Source: Didymodactylos carnosus
Taxonomy: Eukaryota > Rotifera > Eurotatoria > Philodinida > Philodinidae
Assembly (NCBI GenBank): GCA_905250885.1
Contig: CAJNOQ010003003.1
Location: 1-21,823 of the forward strand
Reading direction: 5' to 3'
DNA: 21,823 nucleotides
The notes under the pieces are model-generated. The model made no database searches. It was not told the origin of the DNA and saw nothing but the letters and a program-made list of their open reading frames with translations. Position 1 is the first letter of the stretch; each line of letters starts with the position of its first letter. Below are positions 1 through 8,951 of the stretch, in pieces. Position numbers and translations under genes: made by a program.

Positions 1-60
1 AAATCGAATTTTCTAGACTGCTCAAACAGTTATTTTTGTATAGTCGAGACTATCTATGTT

Positions 61-450
61 TTTAATCTCGCGATTTTTAAAGATTTTAAGCGATTTTTCA
101 CGACTTTTAAGGATTTTTAGTGATTTTTAACAATTTTTAGTGATTTTTGCCGCTTTTTAGTGATTTTTAACAATTTTTAGTGATTTTTGCCGATTTTTAG
201 TGATTTTTAACAACTTTTAGTGATTTTTGCCGATTTTTAGTGATTTTTAACAATTTTTAATGATTTTTCCCGATTTCTAGTGATTTCTAGTGATTTTTAA
301 CAATTTTTAATGATTTTTCCCGATTTCTAGTCATTTTTAACAATTTTTAATGATTTTTCCCGATTTCTAGTCATTTTTAACAATTTTTAATGATTTTTCC
401 CGATTTCTAGCGATTTTTAACAATTTTTAGTGATTTTTAACGATTTTCTC
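61..450. repeat. AT-rich minisatellite, 20/40-bp unit
   Basis: A tandem array of roughly 20-bp half-units. It alternates a TTTTTAGTGA type with a TTTTTAACAA or TTTTTGCCGA type, giving a 40-bp higher-order unit that repeats with small changes. The left edge (61-120) is more diverged and the right edge runs into the 72-bp array. There is no coding potential. It is seen directly in the sequence; a role is not inferable. Confidence 0.85.
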
Positions 451-489
451 TTAAAACTGATTTTTTAAGCTCAGAAATCAGCTGTTTCC

Positions 490-850
490 CCCTTGCTGAA
501 ATATGACAAGTTACAGCATTCTTAATGACTTCTGTAATTTCATTGGTGAAACTTAGTTGCAAGGAAAAAATATTCTGACAAGTTTCAGCATTCGTGATGA
601 CTTTTTTAATTTCTTTGATGAAGTTTAGTTGTAAGGAAAAAGAAATGTCGCAAGTTTCAGAATCCTCACTGACTCCTTTAGTTTCTTTGGTGGAACTTAG
701 TTGCAAGGAAAAACAAATACCACAAGTTTCAGAATTCTCAATCGCTCTTTTAATTTCCTTGGTGAAACTTAGTTGCAAGGAAAAACAAATATCACAAGTT
801 TCAGAATTCTCAATGGCTCTTTTAACTTCTTTGACGAAACTTACGAGGGA
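490..850 (-). repeat. 72-bp tandem array encoding a 24-residue repeat on the minus strand
   Basis: The anchor AGTT(G)(C/T)AAGGAAAAA recurs at 555, 627, 699 and 771, exactly 72 bp apart, with a degraded fifth copy near 843. On the minus strand each unit reads as a 24-residue repeat of the form LQLSFTKEIKRAIENSETC followed by about five more residues, without stops across the copies. The frame closes at 437. The plus strand is also open from about 594 to 878. The minus-strand frame has no convincing ATG; only TTG is available near 778, and a stop lies upstream of the array. It may be an exon of a larger gene or a non-coding minisatellite whose 72-bp period simply preserves the frame. No family was recognised. 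Confidence 0.7.
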
Positions 851-900
851 ACCTCACCAACTGATACACTTCGTTTGAGCTGATATTTTCCTCATAGGTA

Positions 901-1404
901 GAAATCATAGTGTAGATAAAAACTCTAAAAGGATTCGTCCCACTAGCTTGTTTCTGATGAGATATAGAATTTTTAGTGAATTTTCCCTAGAGAAACCCAG
1001 TTTTCCAGTCAAATCATATCTTGGATTTCGACCTGAAACTTTGGCCGAATGAAGTTCTAAACTAGACTAGCTTTCATAAAAAGTTTCAGAACTTTTGGAC
1101 AAAGTCTCTACGAGTTATCAATTTTCGAAGCTATACGCGCTTTTTCAGCGATAGTGTATAAAACATGCATCTTTTGAAAAATTCATAACTCGAAGAGACT
1201 TCGTCCAAAAATTCTGAAACTTTTTATGAAAGCTAGTCTAGTTTAGAACTTCATGCGGTCAAAGCTTCAAGTCGAAATTCCAAGATATGATTTGACTGGA
1301 AAACTGGGTTTCTCTAGGGAAAATTCACTAAAAATTCTATATCTCACCAGGAACAAGCTAATGGGACGAATCCTTTTAGAGTTTTTATCTACACTATGAC
1401 TTTC
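901..1404. mobile_element. Foldback (long inverted repeat) element, about 504 bp
   Basis: Left arm about 901-1125 and right arm about 1176-1404 are reverse complements with scattered mismatches and small indels (for example CATAGTGTAGATAAAAACTC at 906 pairs with the complement ending at 1398). The spacer is only about 50 bp, so the element is almost all inverted repeat. There is no ORF. No clear target-site duplication could be seen at the edges. This fits a non-autonomous foldback/MITE-type element; the superfamily is unknown. Confidence 0.75.
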
Positions 1405-2171
1405 AACTTTTAAAAACCTGGTGAAAATCTATATTGGGTGAAATAACCCAGTCTTGTCTATTTTTGAGTAAAATTAAAAAATTCATACACCAGACAAGGT
1501 CGATCTAAATGTCAGCTTACGAAGATGTACTCGATTTCCCTTGCTCAATATTATGCAGTTCAATAAAAGCTTTAAAAATCAATAGAAAGTACTTTGGTTT
1601 TTGAAAAGGTTTCCTTCCGAAGTACAAGAGTGGTTTTTACTATTGTCAAGTAAAAAATTGTATAGAGCAGGTATATGAGCCATAACGTTCAATAAAATAA
1701 TTTTGCCTAGACTGGCAGATTATTATAGCACATTAATTGCGCTTTTCGCTTCCGGAAATTTATTGTTGAACTCGTTTCGTTCAGATTATGATCTAACCAC
1801 CGTTAAAAAGAAAGTGCTTCCATTCGTGATTCTTAGACGTTTTTTGTGGTTATTTTACCTGGCGTTAAATATGGTGTGGTGGATTATTTAATTCTTTAAA
1901 GAGAAAGTTGTCTATGAAGTTACTTGACAAAAAAGAAATCTGCTGCCTGAAAGTTAACGAAAAAGATATTTCTGGTGCTTCTATTACAATTTTTTTTTCA
2001 TGGTGAAGATAAGCAAAAAGAGTCACGGACTCTTAATTTTAGTTATTTGACTGAAGAGAATAGCAAAAAAACATGTTTACTCTTCTTAGGTTTTGTTTTA
2101 CATGCGCTTTGTCTGATTGAAATTTATTTCAGACTAACTATAGTAATTTGATAAAGTCGTTATTGTTAAAT
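1405..2171 (+). other. Interval with two short unassigned reading frames
   Basis: This stretch upstream of the BEN-like gene holds a 62-codon open frame (1703-1891, TTG start, hydrophobic C-terminal end with WLFYLALNMVWWI). It also holds an ATG frame from 1915 that would read on through a T9 run near 1991-1999 only if a 1-bp shift is allowed, then continues to about 2150 and ends hydrophobic. Neither resembles a family I know. They could be remnants of one small membrane-protein gene, or chance. A short hairpin (TGGGT...ACCCA) lies near 1437-1452. Confidence 0.25.
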
Positions 2172-5100
2172 ATGACTACACAACGTAGTTCTCGTATTAG
2201 ACAGACGAGAAAGCCTTTTACTCCGACAACGCCAGAACAACCGTTACCAGAATATTATTTGTTGTATTTTGAAGAATCTGATACATATAATATTGTGAAA
2301 AGATCAAGTATTAGAACAATATTAGAAGAAACAGCAACTATTTTTCTTAAAAACAAGCACATAACGGCTAAAATAATTGAATCTGGTAACATATATGCTT
2401 TTTTTTTGAACAAATACATCTACACTTATTTTTTGGTCTATTTTAGGTACATATGAAGAATGCAAACAAGCTTGGGATTGTCTATTACCTCAACCAGAAG
2501 AATTAGAAGGTTTCATTTTATCTCTACCAGTTGAATCCAATGTTCATTATTTAATTTTGGTTATCGTTTTTTAGACAATGAAAATAATTATTTACGAGAT
2601 AATAGTGTTAATCATCGAATGCCGTTAAATTCTCTTGGAACAAATATTCATGAAAATGTTCATAATCCACGTAAGGAACTTACGTTTTATTGATCTATAT
2701 GATCAAACATGCAAACTATTCGTCTACACAAGCAGCTGATTGATGAAATTATTTTTCGGAAAGAACTTTTTTCAGAAGCTTTTTCCTGCTCATTTCATCT
2801 ACTATAATGTTTAATACTTGCCTTTGATGTCGGTTCCTTTCCAGTAGTCTAAACACTGGTCACGTTTCAACCATCCATAAAATGCCGAAAGTTCTATCAT
2901 CTAGTGTAAAACATTGCTAAAAATTACAACTTCAAGTTCAACTTTTTGTTAGAGAATTATCGGTTTTAAGGGGAGGTGTGTCCTGCTCCTAACCATGCCC
3001 TCAAACTTGGCCAGTTTGTAGAGAAAAAAACACCTTCCGTGGTATGCATATGCAATAAAAAATTCGTTGGTCAAGTATTGACAGAGTTATTAATTAGTTA
3101 AGTTCAAAATTAATTGAAATTTTTAGTTTGAGAGGCATCTTTTAAAACTTTTCTAGTTTTCAATATAAATTTTACATTCTATTGATTGCAATGTAGTTTT
3201 ATAGAGAATTGTTTGTAGATATAATTTCATACAAAAACGTTTAAAAACGATATTCTCTAATTAGTTCTGGTTAGCACTAATTAGTGGCGCTCCAGTGGAC
3301 AAAGCAAATTTTCCGGATGTCAGAACAAATGGAAGCAAATCATGCGATATATTATTCGATAGAACTTTCCGAGCTCGAAAAACATAAAAGTGCTTGCATA
3401 GGATAGAGACACACATCAATCGGCTCAGTTTTCGACCCTAATTCCGAATATGATATTCTTATTACATAGAACTTGAGTTCTGGTTGAGAAAATTGAGAAT
3501 TGGTCAGTTTTTTGATACCAAAAATGAATTAAAACGGATTTTCAGACAAAAAAGACAATATTAAAAGGGCAGGACGCTCCTTCCTTAAGAAAAACGAGTT
3601 TTTATAAAAAAAACTTGATTTTTTCCGAGGCCCCGGCACGTTTTTAGGAAAAATGATTTATAATTCAGAGCAATTCCATCACGTCCGCAAATTTGTGGTT
3701 TTCTAATGTCACTAATAAAAACGCATGGAAATTTCATGGGAATTTGTAAGAATGACAATTAATGAGTGAATACGAAGGAAAAGTGCATAAAAACATATAA
3801 TTTAACGTTTTCCTTAATCTGTTTATTTGCACAAAATGTTGTTTCGATTTGTTTGAAGATTCAGATAAACGTTCAAATCATGAAATAAATACAAAAAGAA
3901 GGTTAACTAATGAATATCAAGGAAGAAAACGGATTAATGGTAAGAACAAAATCGTTGTTTTTTTATGTGCTTTAAACAATCGTCGTTCTTTTTCCTGTTT
4001 TCAAGACATATTAACTGATGAAAATGATTGTCAGTCAGACGCATCAATTTTAAGTGACCATGAAAATGATGAAACAGAAAGTGATTCCAAAGAAGAATAC
4101 CGCACACACAACAGAAATCGCCTACGTACAATACACGTTTCACCTAAGGAGACTATCTCATTAGTTTTGTCTATTGGTGTTTTAAAATTCCCAATGTTTT
4201 TCTTAATATAAAACTTATGTCTTTTGGTAGGATCGCGAATCTAAACTTAAGTGCTGTAAAAGATGATCGTGGCTATTCATCGACAAGTTGTCGTTCAAAT
4301 TCACCAGGTGCTGAACATTCTGAGAAAATGATAATGAAAGTAAAGACGAGAAACGTTCTTTAGTTAAACATTAGTCTTATTTCCTAATGTATCTATCCAT
4401 AAGAACGAAGTTTATACTTTCTGTCCTATTTCTTGCAGAAGAATTACGGTTTCAAAAAATTGATAATTATATGCTTGGTATTAAACATAACATTTCAAAG
4501 GAAATGATTAAATTTGGCAAAAAAATCGATCGTATTGCAGCAACAACAATTGTCGTAAGCTCGTTGTTAATTACTTATTAAAGAAATTTTTGTAATTCTA
4601 AAAATTATTTTCCTTTTTTAACAGAAAGAGAAGCAACTTGAATCATATCGTGGTGATAAAGATGAAACATTCCGGATACAGTTGTAAATATAATTATAAA
4701 ACCTAGCATACCATATTTCTACTGCATTATCTAGTCTATACTTTCTTACCATTTTCGATATTTCATGATCAAAATTTAATACAAATTAGAGGAAAAGATT
4801 ATGGTGACTACGCACGTAAAGTTTTGAGAGTATTATTTACTAAAGAAGAATTAACAACATCAGTATTACCACCAGGTGCACCATATTTAAGACGTGATCC
4901 ATTAGATGAAACACGTTTCGAATTACTACAAAGTAAGTCTTTAGAATTCTATTTGGTGCTACTTCACTATATGCACTAACTAGAAGAATTGATTAAAACA
5001 TGGCTCTATGTCTTATTAAAATCTATACTGCACGATTGACAATAATTGGTAGAGATGCAGAAGAAGAAGAATTTGTCCTACTGTAAATAATACTGATCAC

Positions 5101-5387
5101 TTTTTCGATAACATTCAGAATGAGGTTATTTCTTATCCATTGTAAAACACCCTTTATATCTGTGTTCTTCTACCATTTGTTTACACGAAATTTTATTTCA
5201 AATTCTAGAAGCTGTTGGTGGAAAATATAGAATTAGTCGTGATTATTATAGTGAATTTTACAAAAATTTATTACGACGAAAATTAGCAGATTTTTTAATC
5301 GAAGAACGTCGACGTGATGGTTTGAAAGAATTAAGAGTCCGACAACGTTCAATAACAGCAATAATACAACAAAATGATTTAACTTAA
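2172..5387 (+). CDS. Multi-exon gene with C-terminal BEN-like domain (possibly disrupted)
   Basis: Model from splice sites and reading frame: exons 2172-2385, 2447-2509, 2575-2670, 3859-3939, 4006-about 4165, 4231-4339, 4439-4554, 4625-4683, 4790-4932 and 5209-5387. Start is the ATG at 2172; the stop is TAA. Junction phases agree at most introns (61, 65, 1188, 66, 99, 70, 106 and 276 bp). The exon at 4006 has only a weak 3' boundary. The N-terminal part is basic, then come acidic, Asp/Glu/Ser-rich stretches and a Lys-rich helix. The last two exons read YARKVLRVLFTKEEL, RRDPLD and then YYSEFYKNLLRRKLADFLIEE. This resembles the BEN domain, an alpha-helical DNA/chromatin-binding module (family knowledge; match made by eye). 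A nuclear regulatory role is inference. A frame break sits near 4323, where frame 1 would hit a stop and frame 2 resumes an acidic stretch (ENDNES). Confidence 0.55.
2671..3858 (+). other. Expanded intron of the BEN-like gene
   Basis: The donor GTAAGG at 2671 and a T-rich acceptor ending AG at 3858 give matching phase 1 on both sides. At 1188 bp this intron is far longer than the 60-100-bp introns around it. It contains the inverted repeat at about 2963-3600 and no convincing ORF. The acceptor is chosen by phase and T-richness and is less sure than the donor. Confidence 0.45.
2963..3600. repeat. Inverted repeat pair inside the long intron
   Basis: A 2963-2991 sequence (TTTTAAGGGGAGG...GTCCTGCTCC) is matched in inverted orientation at about 3564-3600 (GGGCAGGACGCTCC...CTTAAG). 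The arms are about 30 bp and imperfect, enclosing about 570 bp without coding potential. It may be the termini of a small non-autonomous transposon that expanded the intron; no duplicated target was identified. Confidence 0.4.
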
Positions 5388-5789
5388 AATATTATTATTA
5401 GGGCCACAAGATCGCCGTTGAACAGTTTCAAAGTATTTAATCAAGCAATTTGGGTTATTTGTTATATAAGTGAAATATTTTTCTTATATATATGTACGTG
5501 TATATATGTGGTTTTACTTACTGCTGTATTTTCGAGGGTAAAGACAGATACAACAGTTCTTTGTTCTATTTATAGATCCTACATTCAGATCTATAAAATT
5601 TCTCTAAACAAATAGTAATCTGAAACACTATTATTTCATATATAACTCATGAGTTTATTACAATTCATGTTTTGTTTTTGTTTTGTGTTCTGGTATCTTT
5701 TCTTATTACAAATATAATAGATGTATCGAAAAAAAACCATATCACCGATGTGAATAAATACGAAGCGGAGGTCGTGGGAATATAATCAT
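5388..5789. other. AT-rich spacer, nothing recognised
   Basis: This is the 3' flank of the BEN-like gene. A 65-codon frame at 5418-5615 has only a TTG start and a composition of low-complexity Tyr/Ile/Val, and looks like chance. No poly(A) signal can be assigned with confidence. Confidence 0.5.
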
Positions 5790-5972
5790 TTACGGTGGAA
5801 TACGGTCGTAAACGGTCACGACGCAGTTACGGCCGTAAAACGGCTGGCGTAGTTACGGCCGTTTACTTTCGTATTTGCACCGTATACGGCCGTTTACGAT
5901 GCAAATACGACCGCAAACGGTGATTTACGGCGGTCGTATAGGACTGTATACGGTCGTTTACGGCAGTCGTAA
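5790..5972. repeat. GC-rich patch of interleaved palindromes (TACGGCCGT-like)
   Basis: Within about 180 bp the motifs TACGG(C/T)CGT, GTAAACGG and CGTTTACGG occur many times in both orientations, for example the self-complementary ACGGCCGT at about 5831, 5855 and 5886. An inverted pair CGTATTTGCA / TGCAAATACG sits around 5870-5912. The GC content stands out sharply from the AT-rich surroundings. It could be a degenerate MITE or a clustered binding-site array; nothing is coded. Confidence 0.65.
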
Positions 5973-6120
5973 AATTGGACCTGGGTAGTAGAATATTTTT
6001 TTCTTATCACATGTCTGTACATATTTCTTTTCGGGCTTTTAGGTTTGTTCTCGAACTGATAAACGCTTGACAGCCAAAAAGGCAAAAAAAGAAAAAATTT
6101 AAAAAAATCCAAAAATCTAC

Positions 6121-6157
6121 CCAGCTCAAGGGAGGCCGAGTCTCCATCCCGAGCTGG
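6121..6157. repeat. GC-rich hairpin
   Basis: CCAGCTC (6121-6127) pairs with GAGCTGG (6151-6157), and the inner GGGA/TCCC extends the stem. The loop is rich in purine and pyrimidine blocks. It lies 20 bp before a TATA-like site, so it might belong to the same control region or to an element terminus. Confidence 0.5.
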
Positions 6158-6178
6158 AGAAACGATTTTAGGTAAGAG

Positions 6179-6188
6179 TATATAAAAG
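6179..6188 (+). promoter_or_regulatory. TATA-box-like sequence
   Basis: TATATAAAAG follows the hairpin at 6121-6157 and precedes the first copy of the repeated 14-mer (6220-6233) by about 30 bp, where initiation would be expected. No recognisable ORF follows directly, so a promoter here is only a possibility, perhaps for a non-coding transcript or a dead element. Confidence 0.3.
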
Positions 6189-6219
6189 TATGGAAAGAAC
6201 AAGCAAAAGAGAAAAGTTT

Positions 6220-6587
6220 GTCACTGCGTTACGACACAAAAAAGATCTTTTTGACCAAGAAAAGTATTCTGTGAAAAATTTTTTTTCCCAATCGATAGCT
6301 TGTGATCTGTGATATAAATTTGTCTCTTGAAAATGTCTAGATGCATCTTTAGTTTGGCAGGGAATTGTAGCTCTATCGACTACTCTAATAATTTGGGGTC
6401 TTTTTTTGTCACTGCGTTACGCTCCGTAGAATAACTTCAGAGCCTTCAGATTTGTACCAAAAATTCATTTTTTTACCATAGATAGAATTTAACGAGCTGC
6501 ATCGAATGACGCAAGAATGAGCTTTCTAGGTCTCCCACTTCTCGAGAAAACTGGGAACTACTGTGTCAAAAATGTCACTGCGTTACG
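6220..6587 (+). repeat. 14-mer GTCACTGCGTTACG present three times
   Basis: Identical copies lie at 6220-6233, 6408-6421 and 6574-6587, spaced 188 and 166 bp apart, each preceded by a T- or A-rich run. The DNA between copies is unrelated by eye. A 14-mer repeated exactly three times in under 400 bp is not expected by chance. Its role is unknown. Confidence 0.7.
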
Positions 6588-6959
6588 TTTGGACAAGCTG
6601 GGATGTGAGTAGAAATCGTACTCCCCTGAATATTTCTGTACATTTACCTTGATTGCCACTTTGAATAGGTAAAAAGCGCAGATTCTAATTCATCTGAGTT
6701 TTTTAGTCTTGAATATTAGGAAGTACCCCGTCACTCCATAAAGATCATGATTTAAAAGTCAGTGAGCGCCACCTACTGTCTTTGCTTGTGGTTGCCTCGA
6801 GAAATATCGAATCCGATTTGATATGTACTTAGTTATTATTCAATCGGCCTTTTGTGTTTTTTGATTGAATCGTTTATGATAGAGTTACAAGGTAACGCTC
6901 GTCTGCACTCGCTTGGTCATTTGACTTTATTAAGTTGGATCTGCGCAAGCGAAGGACCT

Positions 6960-7290
6960 TTGGTGACTTATAAATCGAAAACAATGCTCACGCCTCCCTT
7001 CGGTCGGCGCTCGCTGGAGACCTGCCTAAGACATCTGGACTTTTTATGTTTTCATGTGTAAGGTTCGGAATCTAATATGAATATAAAAAGCAAAAATCTC
7101 AAGAGGTCTAAAACTATTTCTGAATTTAAAACAATCCTCATGCTTCCCTTCTGTCGGCGTTCGCAACCAGTATAGATGAGAAATGCTATGAACTTCTCTG
7201 ATTCCACCGGAAAACCATCTAATGTAATATAAAGCTTAAAGGGTTTCTGCACACCCTCTGCAGATCCCAAAGAGGTTGGAAGTATTTCTA
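6960..7290 (+). repeat. Degenerate tandem duplication, unit about 150 bp
   Basis: AAAACAATGCTCACGCCTCC (from 6979) has a diverged copy, AAAACAATCCTCATGCTTCC (from 7129). The following TCGGCG(C/T)TCGC, the ATCTAAT..AATATAAA block and an AAGAGGT..TATTTCT block are also repeated about 150 bp apart, with the second set reaching about 7300. No coding function is seen. A short (CA)n run follows at 7325-7337. Confidence 0.5.
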
Positions 7291-7400
7291 ATTGATTTGT
7301 TATAATAGATTATCTATACACTGTCACACACACACACTGCGTGCTAGATTTATACTAAGGATGACCGCAATGGGCAAATGACAATTAATTGAGAAGACAT

Positions 7401-7411
7401 TTCTCTTTCAG
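7401..7411 (+). promoter_or_regulatory. Splice-acceptor-like site just upstream of the epimerase ATG
   Basis: TTCTCTTTCAG is a strong pyrimidine-tract acceptor ending 20 bp before the ATG at 7432. No paired donor with an upstream coding exon is evident. It could be the 3' end of a 5'-UTR intron. It could also be an outron acceptor for spliced-leader trans-splicing, which is known in bdelloid rotifers. It supports expression of the gene as a eukaryotic mRNA. Confidence 0.45.
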
Positions 7412-7431
7412 AGCATATCAGCATTGAAAAG

Positions 7432-8310
7432 ATGAAAATTCTTGTGATAGGTGGTACACGATATTTTGGGAAATTGTTGGTGCAAAAGTTGGCAGAAAAT
7501 CAAAAAGACCAAATTACTGTCGTCAGTCGGCAACCGTTGCTTGATATAAACCATAATTCTTGTGGTATAACTTATGCCAAAGTTGATCGTCGAGATATAG
7601 ATGAATTTAAAACTGTAACCTGTTATCAGAACTGGGATTTGATATTTGACCAAATCTGTATGAACTCGACAGATGCTGCTCAGGCATGCAGACTGTTCTC
7701 CGGCAGAGTTGGACGTTACATTGCGACATCGTCAATGTCCGTTTACGCATTTGGATCAAACTTGGCTGAACATGAATTCGAAGCGCAAATTCATAAATTT
7801 AATGAAATAGCGAATGAGTACGATGAATATGCGGAAGCTAAACGGCAGATGGAAGCTACACTCTCACAAAACGCCTCATTTCCGGTTGCTTTTGCAAGAT
7901 TTCCAATCGTGTTAGGGCCGAATGACTATACAAAACGGCTTTTGTTTCATATTCAACGAATTCGTAACAATGAACCGATCTACTTCCCGAATCTTCAAGC
8001 AAGAATGTCGTTTATTCATTCGAGTGATGCAGCACGAGGTCTCTTGTGGCTCGCATTATCGGATGTTACAGGGCCAATCAATTTATCTTCAAGAACACCG
8101 ATTAGCTTGTATAATCTTGTCAGATCTATTGAAAAAGCAGTAGATAAAAACGCCCACTTGACCTCCGAATCATCGAAAGATAATCACTCGCCGTTTGGAA
8201 TAAAAAGCGATTGGTATTTAAGTGTGAAACGCGCGAAAAATGAAGGATTTACTTCTGTGGACACTTTTAGATGGCTTTTACCTCTTATTGAATCAGAGAA
8301 GTACAAATGA
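7432..8310 (+). CDS. NAD-dependent epimerase/dehydratase family protein (SDR, intronless)
   Basis: A 292-residue complete frame without introns. It has a Rossmann-fold N-terminus with VIGGTRYFG (glycine-rich NAD(P)-binding loop, residues 5-13). It also has a SSMSVY segment (100-105) and the catalytic-type YxxxK as YAEAK (133-137), then FARFPIVLGPNDYTKR (about 155-169), typical of extended SDR epimerases. The substrate is not predictable; NDP-sugar or similar metabolite epimerisation or dehydration in the cytosol is the family norm. ATG at 7432 gives a full Rossmann strand right at the N-terminus, so the start is secure. The sequence style is closer to bacterial (Bacillus-like) epimerases than to animal ones (impression from memory). 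Together with no introns and flanking transposons, this suggests horizontal acquisition. The frame appears intact, unlike its neighbours. Confidence 0.85.
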   Translation: MKILVIGGTRYFGKLLVQKLAENQKDQITVVSRQPLLDINHNSCGITYAKVDRRDIDEFKTVTCYQNWDLIFDQICMNSTDAAQACRLFSGRVGRYIATSSMSVYAFGSNLAEHEFEAQIHKFNEIANEYDEYAEAKRQMEATLSQNASFPVAFARFPIVLGPNDYTKRLLFHIQRIRNNEPIYFPNLQARMSFIHSSDAARGLLWLALSDVTGPINLSSRTPISLYNLVRSIEKAVDKNAHLTSESSKDNHSPFGIKSDWYLSVKRAKNEGFTSVDTFRWLLPLIESEKYK

Positions 8311-8381
8311 TGTGTTACGTATTCTTGAGAAAAAATATTTTTAAATCAGTGTGTGAGTAGAGTATCCTAATATTTAACAAA

Positions 8382-8687
8382 CCCAAGCAAATATCACCTA
8401 TGGGAAAAATCTAGATACATTTCGTCTGTAATCGGGCGATACACGACTAATTGCCATCTAGATTATTAGTTGGAAAAGGGACTTTTAACTAGATGCGCCT
8501 GCAGGTGCATCTAGTAATAGTTAAATCGATCGATTATCGGGCGATAAATCGATAGTCGCAACTAGAAAAAATCTAATAATCGCCCAGTTACTAGATTTCC
8601 ACTGTCGTTACACACTAGTTGCAATCGAGTAAAAATCTAATAATCTAGATGAATCGGGAGATACTAGATTTTTTTTTCACGCTTGGG
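8382..8687. mobile_element. 306-bp MITE nested in the left TIR
   Basis: It begins CCCAAGC and ends GCTTGGG (7-bp TIR), with further subterminal complementarity around AAAAATCTAG. The interior is full of short inverted motifs (TCTAGAT, ATCTAGT, TCGGGCGATA, ATCGAT). Flanks are AAA on both sides. Joining the flanks with one AAA removed gives the uninterrupted sequence seen in the right TIR (TTTAA(C/A)AAAGTATC). Insertion with a 3-bp duplication is therefore directly readable. The superfamily is not assignable from this alone. Confidence 0.7.
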
Positions 8688-8860
8688 AAAGTATCTAACA
8701 GAGAAGAAGAAAAAACATTTATTCAAATATTCAACCAAATTATAGAAAGTACGATACGCGTTTCGAGACACACTCTGGTGCTCACTTCAGTCAATAAAAT
8801 AGTTTAACACTTTTAGAAAAAATGAAATGTTTTTCGTTTTAGTTGAGTTTTGATTTTTGA

Positions 8861-8909
8861 TGTTTATGACTATGCATTCTTGCTGAGCAAGAATGCATAG
8901 CCATAAACA
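8861..8909. repeat. Near-perfect 49-bp palindrome
   Basis: Arms of 24 bp (8861-8884 and 8886-8909) pair at 23 of 24 positions around a single central base. It begins exactly where the left TIR of the surrounding element stops, so it may be a sub-terminal part of the transposon or a scar of its rearrangement. Confidence 0.75.
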
Positions 8910-8951
8910 TTCTGTTCTACATTTACCTCATGATGGTCAGAACAGGTAATG

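Noticed and set aside
5418..5615. 65-codon hydrophobic plus-strand frame after the BEN-like gene
   Set aside because: TTG start, AT-rich low-complexity composition, no motif; best explained by chance.
5894..6202. 102-codon minus-strand open frame
   Set aside because: It runs through the palindromic GC-rich patch and the hairpin, has no recognisable domain, and its composition follows the underlying repeats.
6220..6587. CRISPR-like array from the repeated 14-mer
   Set aside because: Only three short copies with spacers over 150 bp in a eukaryotic context; no leader or cas genes.
7325..7337. CA microsatellite before the epimerase as a regulatory element
   Set aside because: Very short run with no evidence of function.
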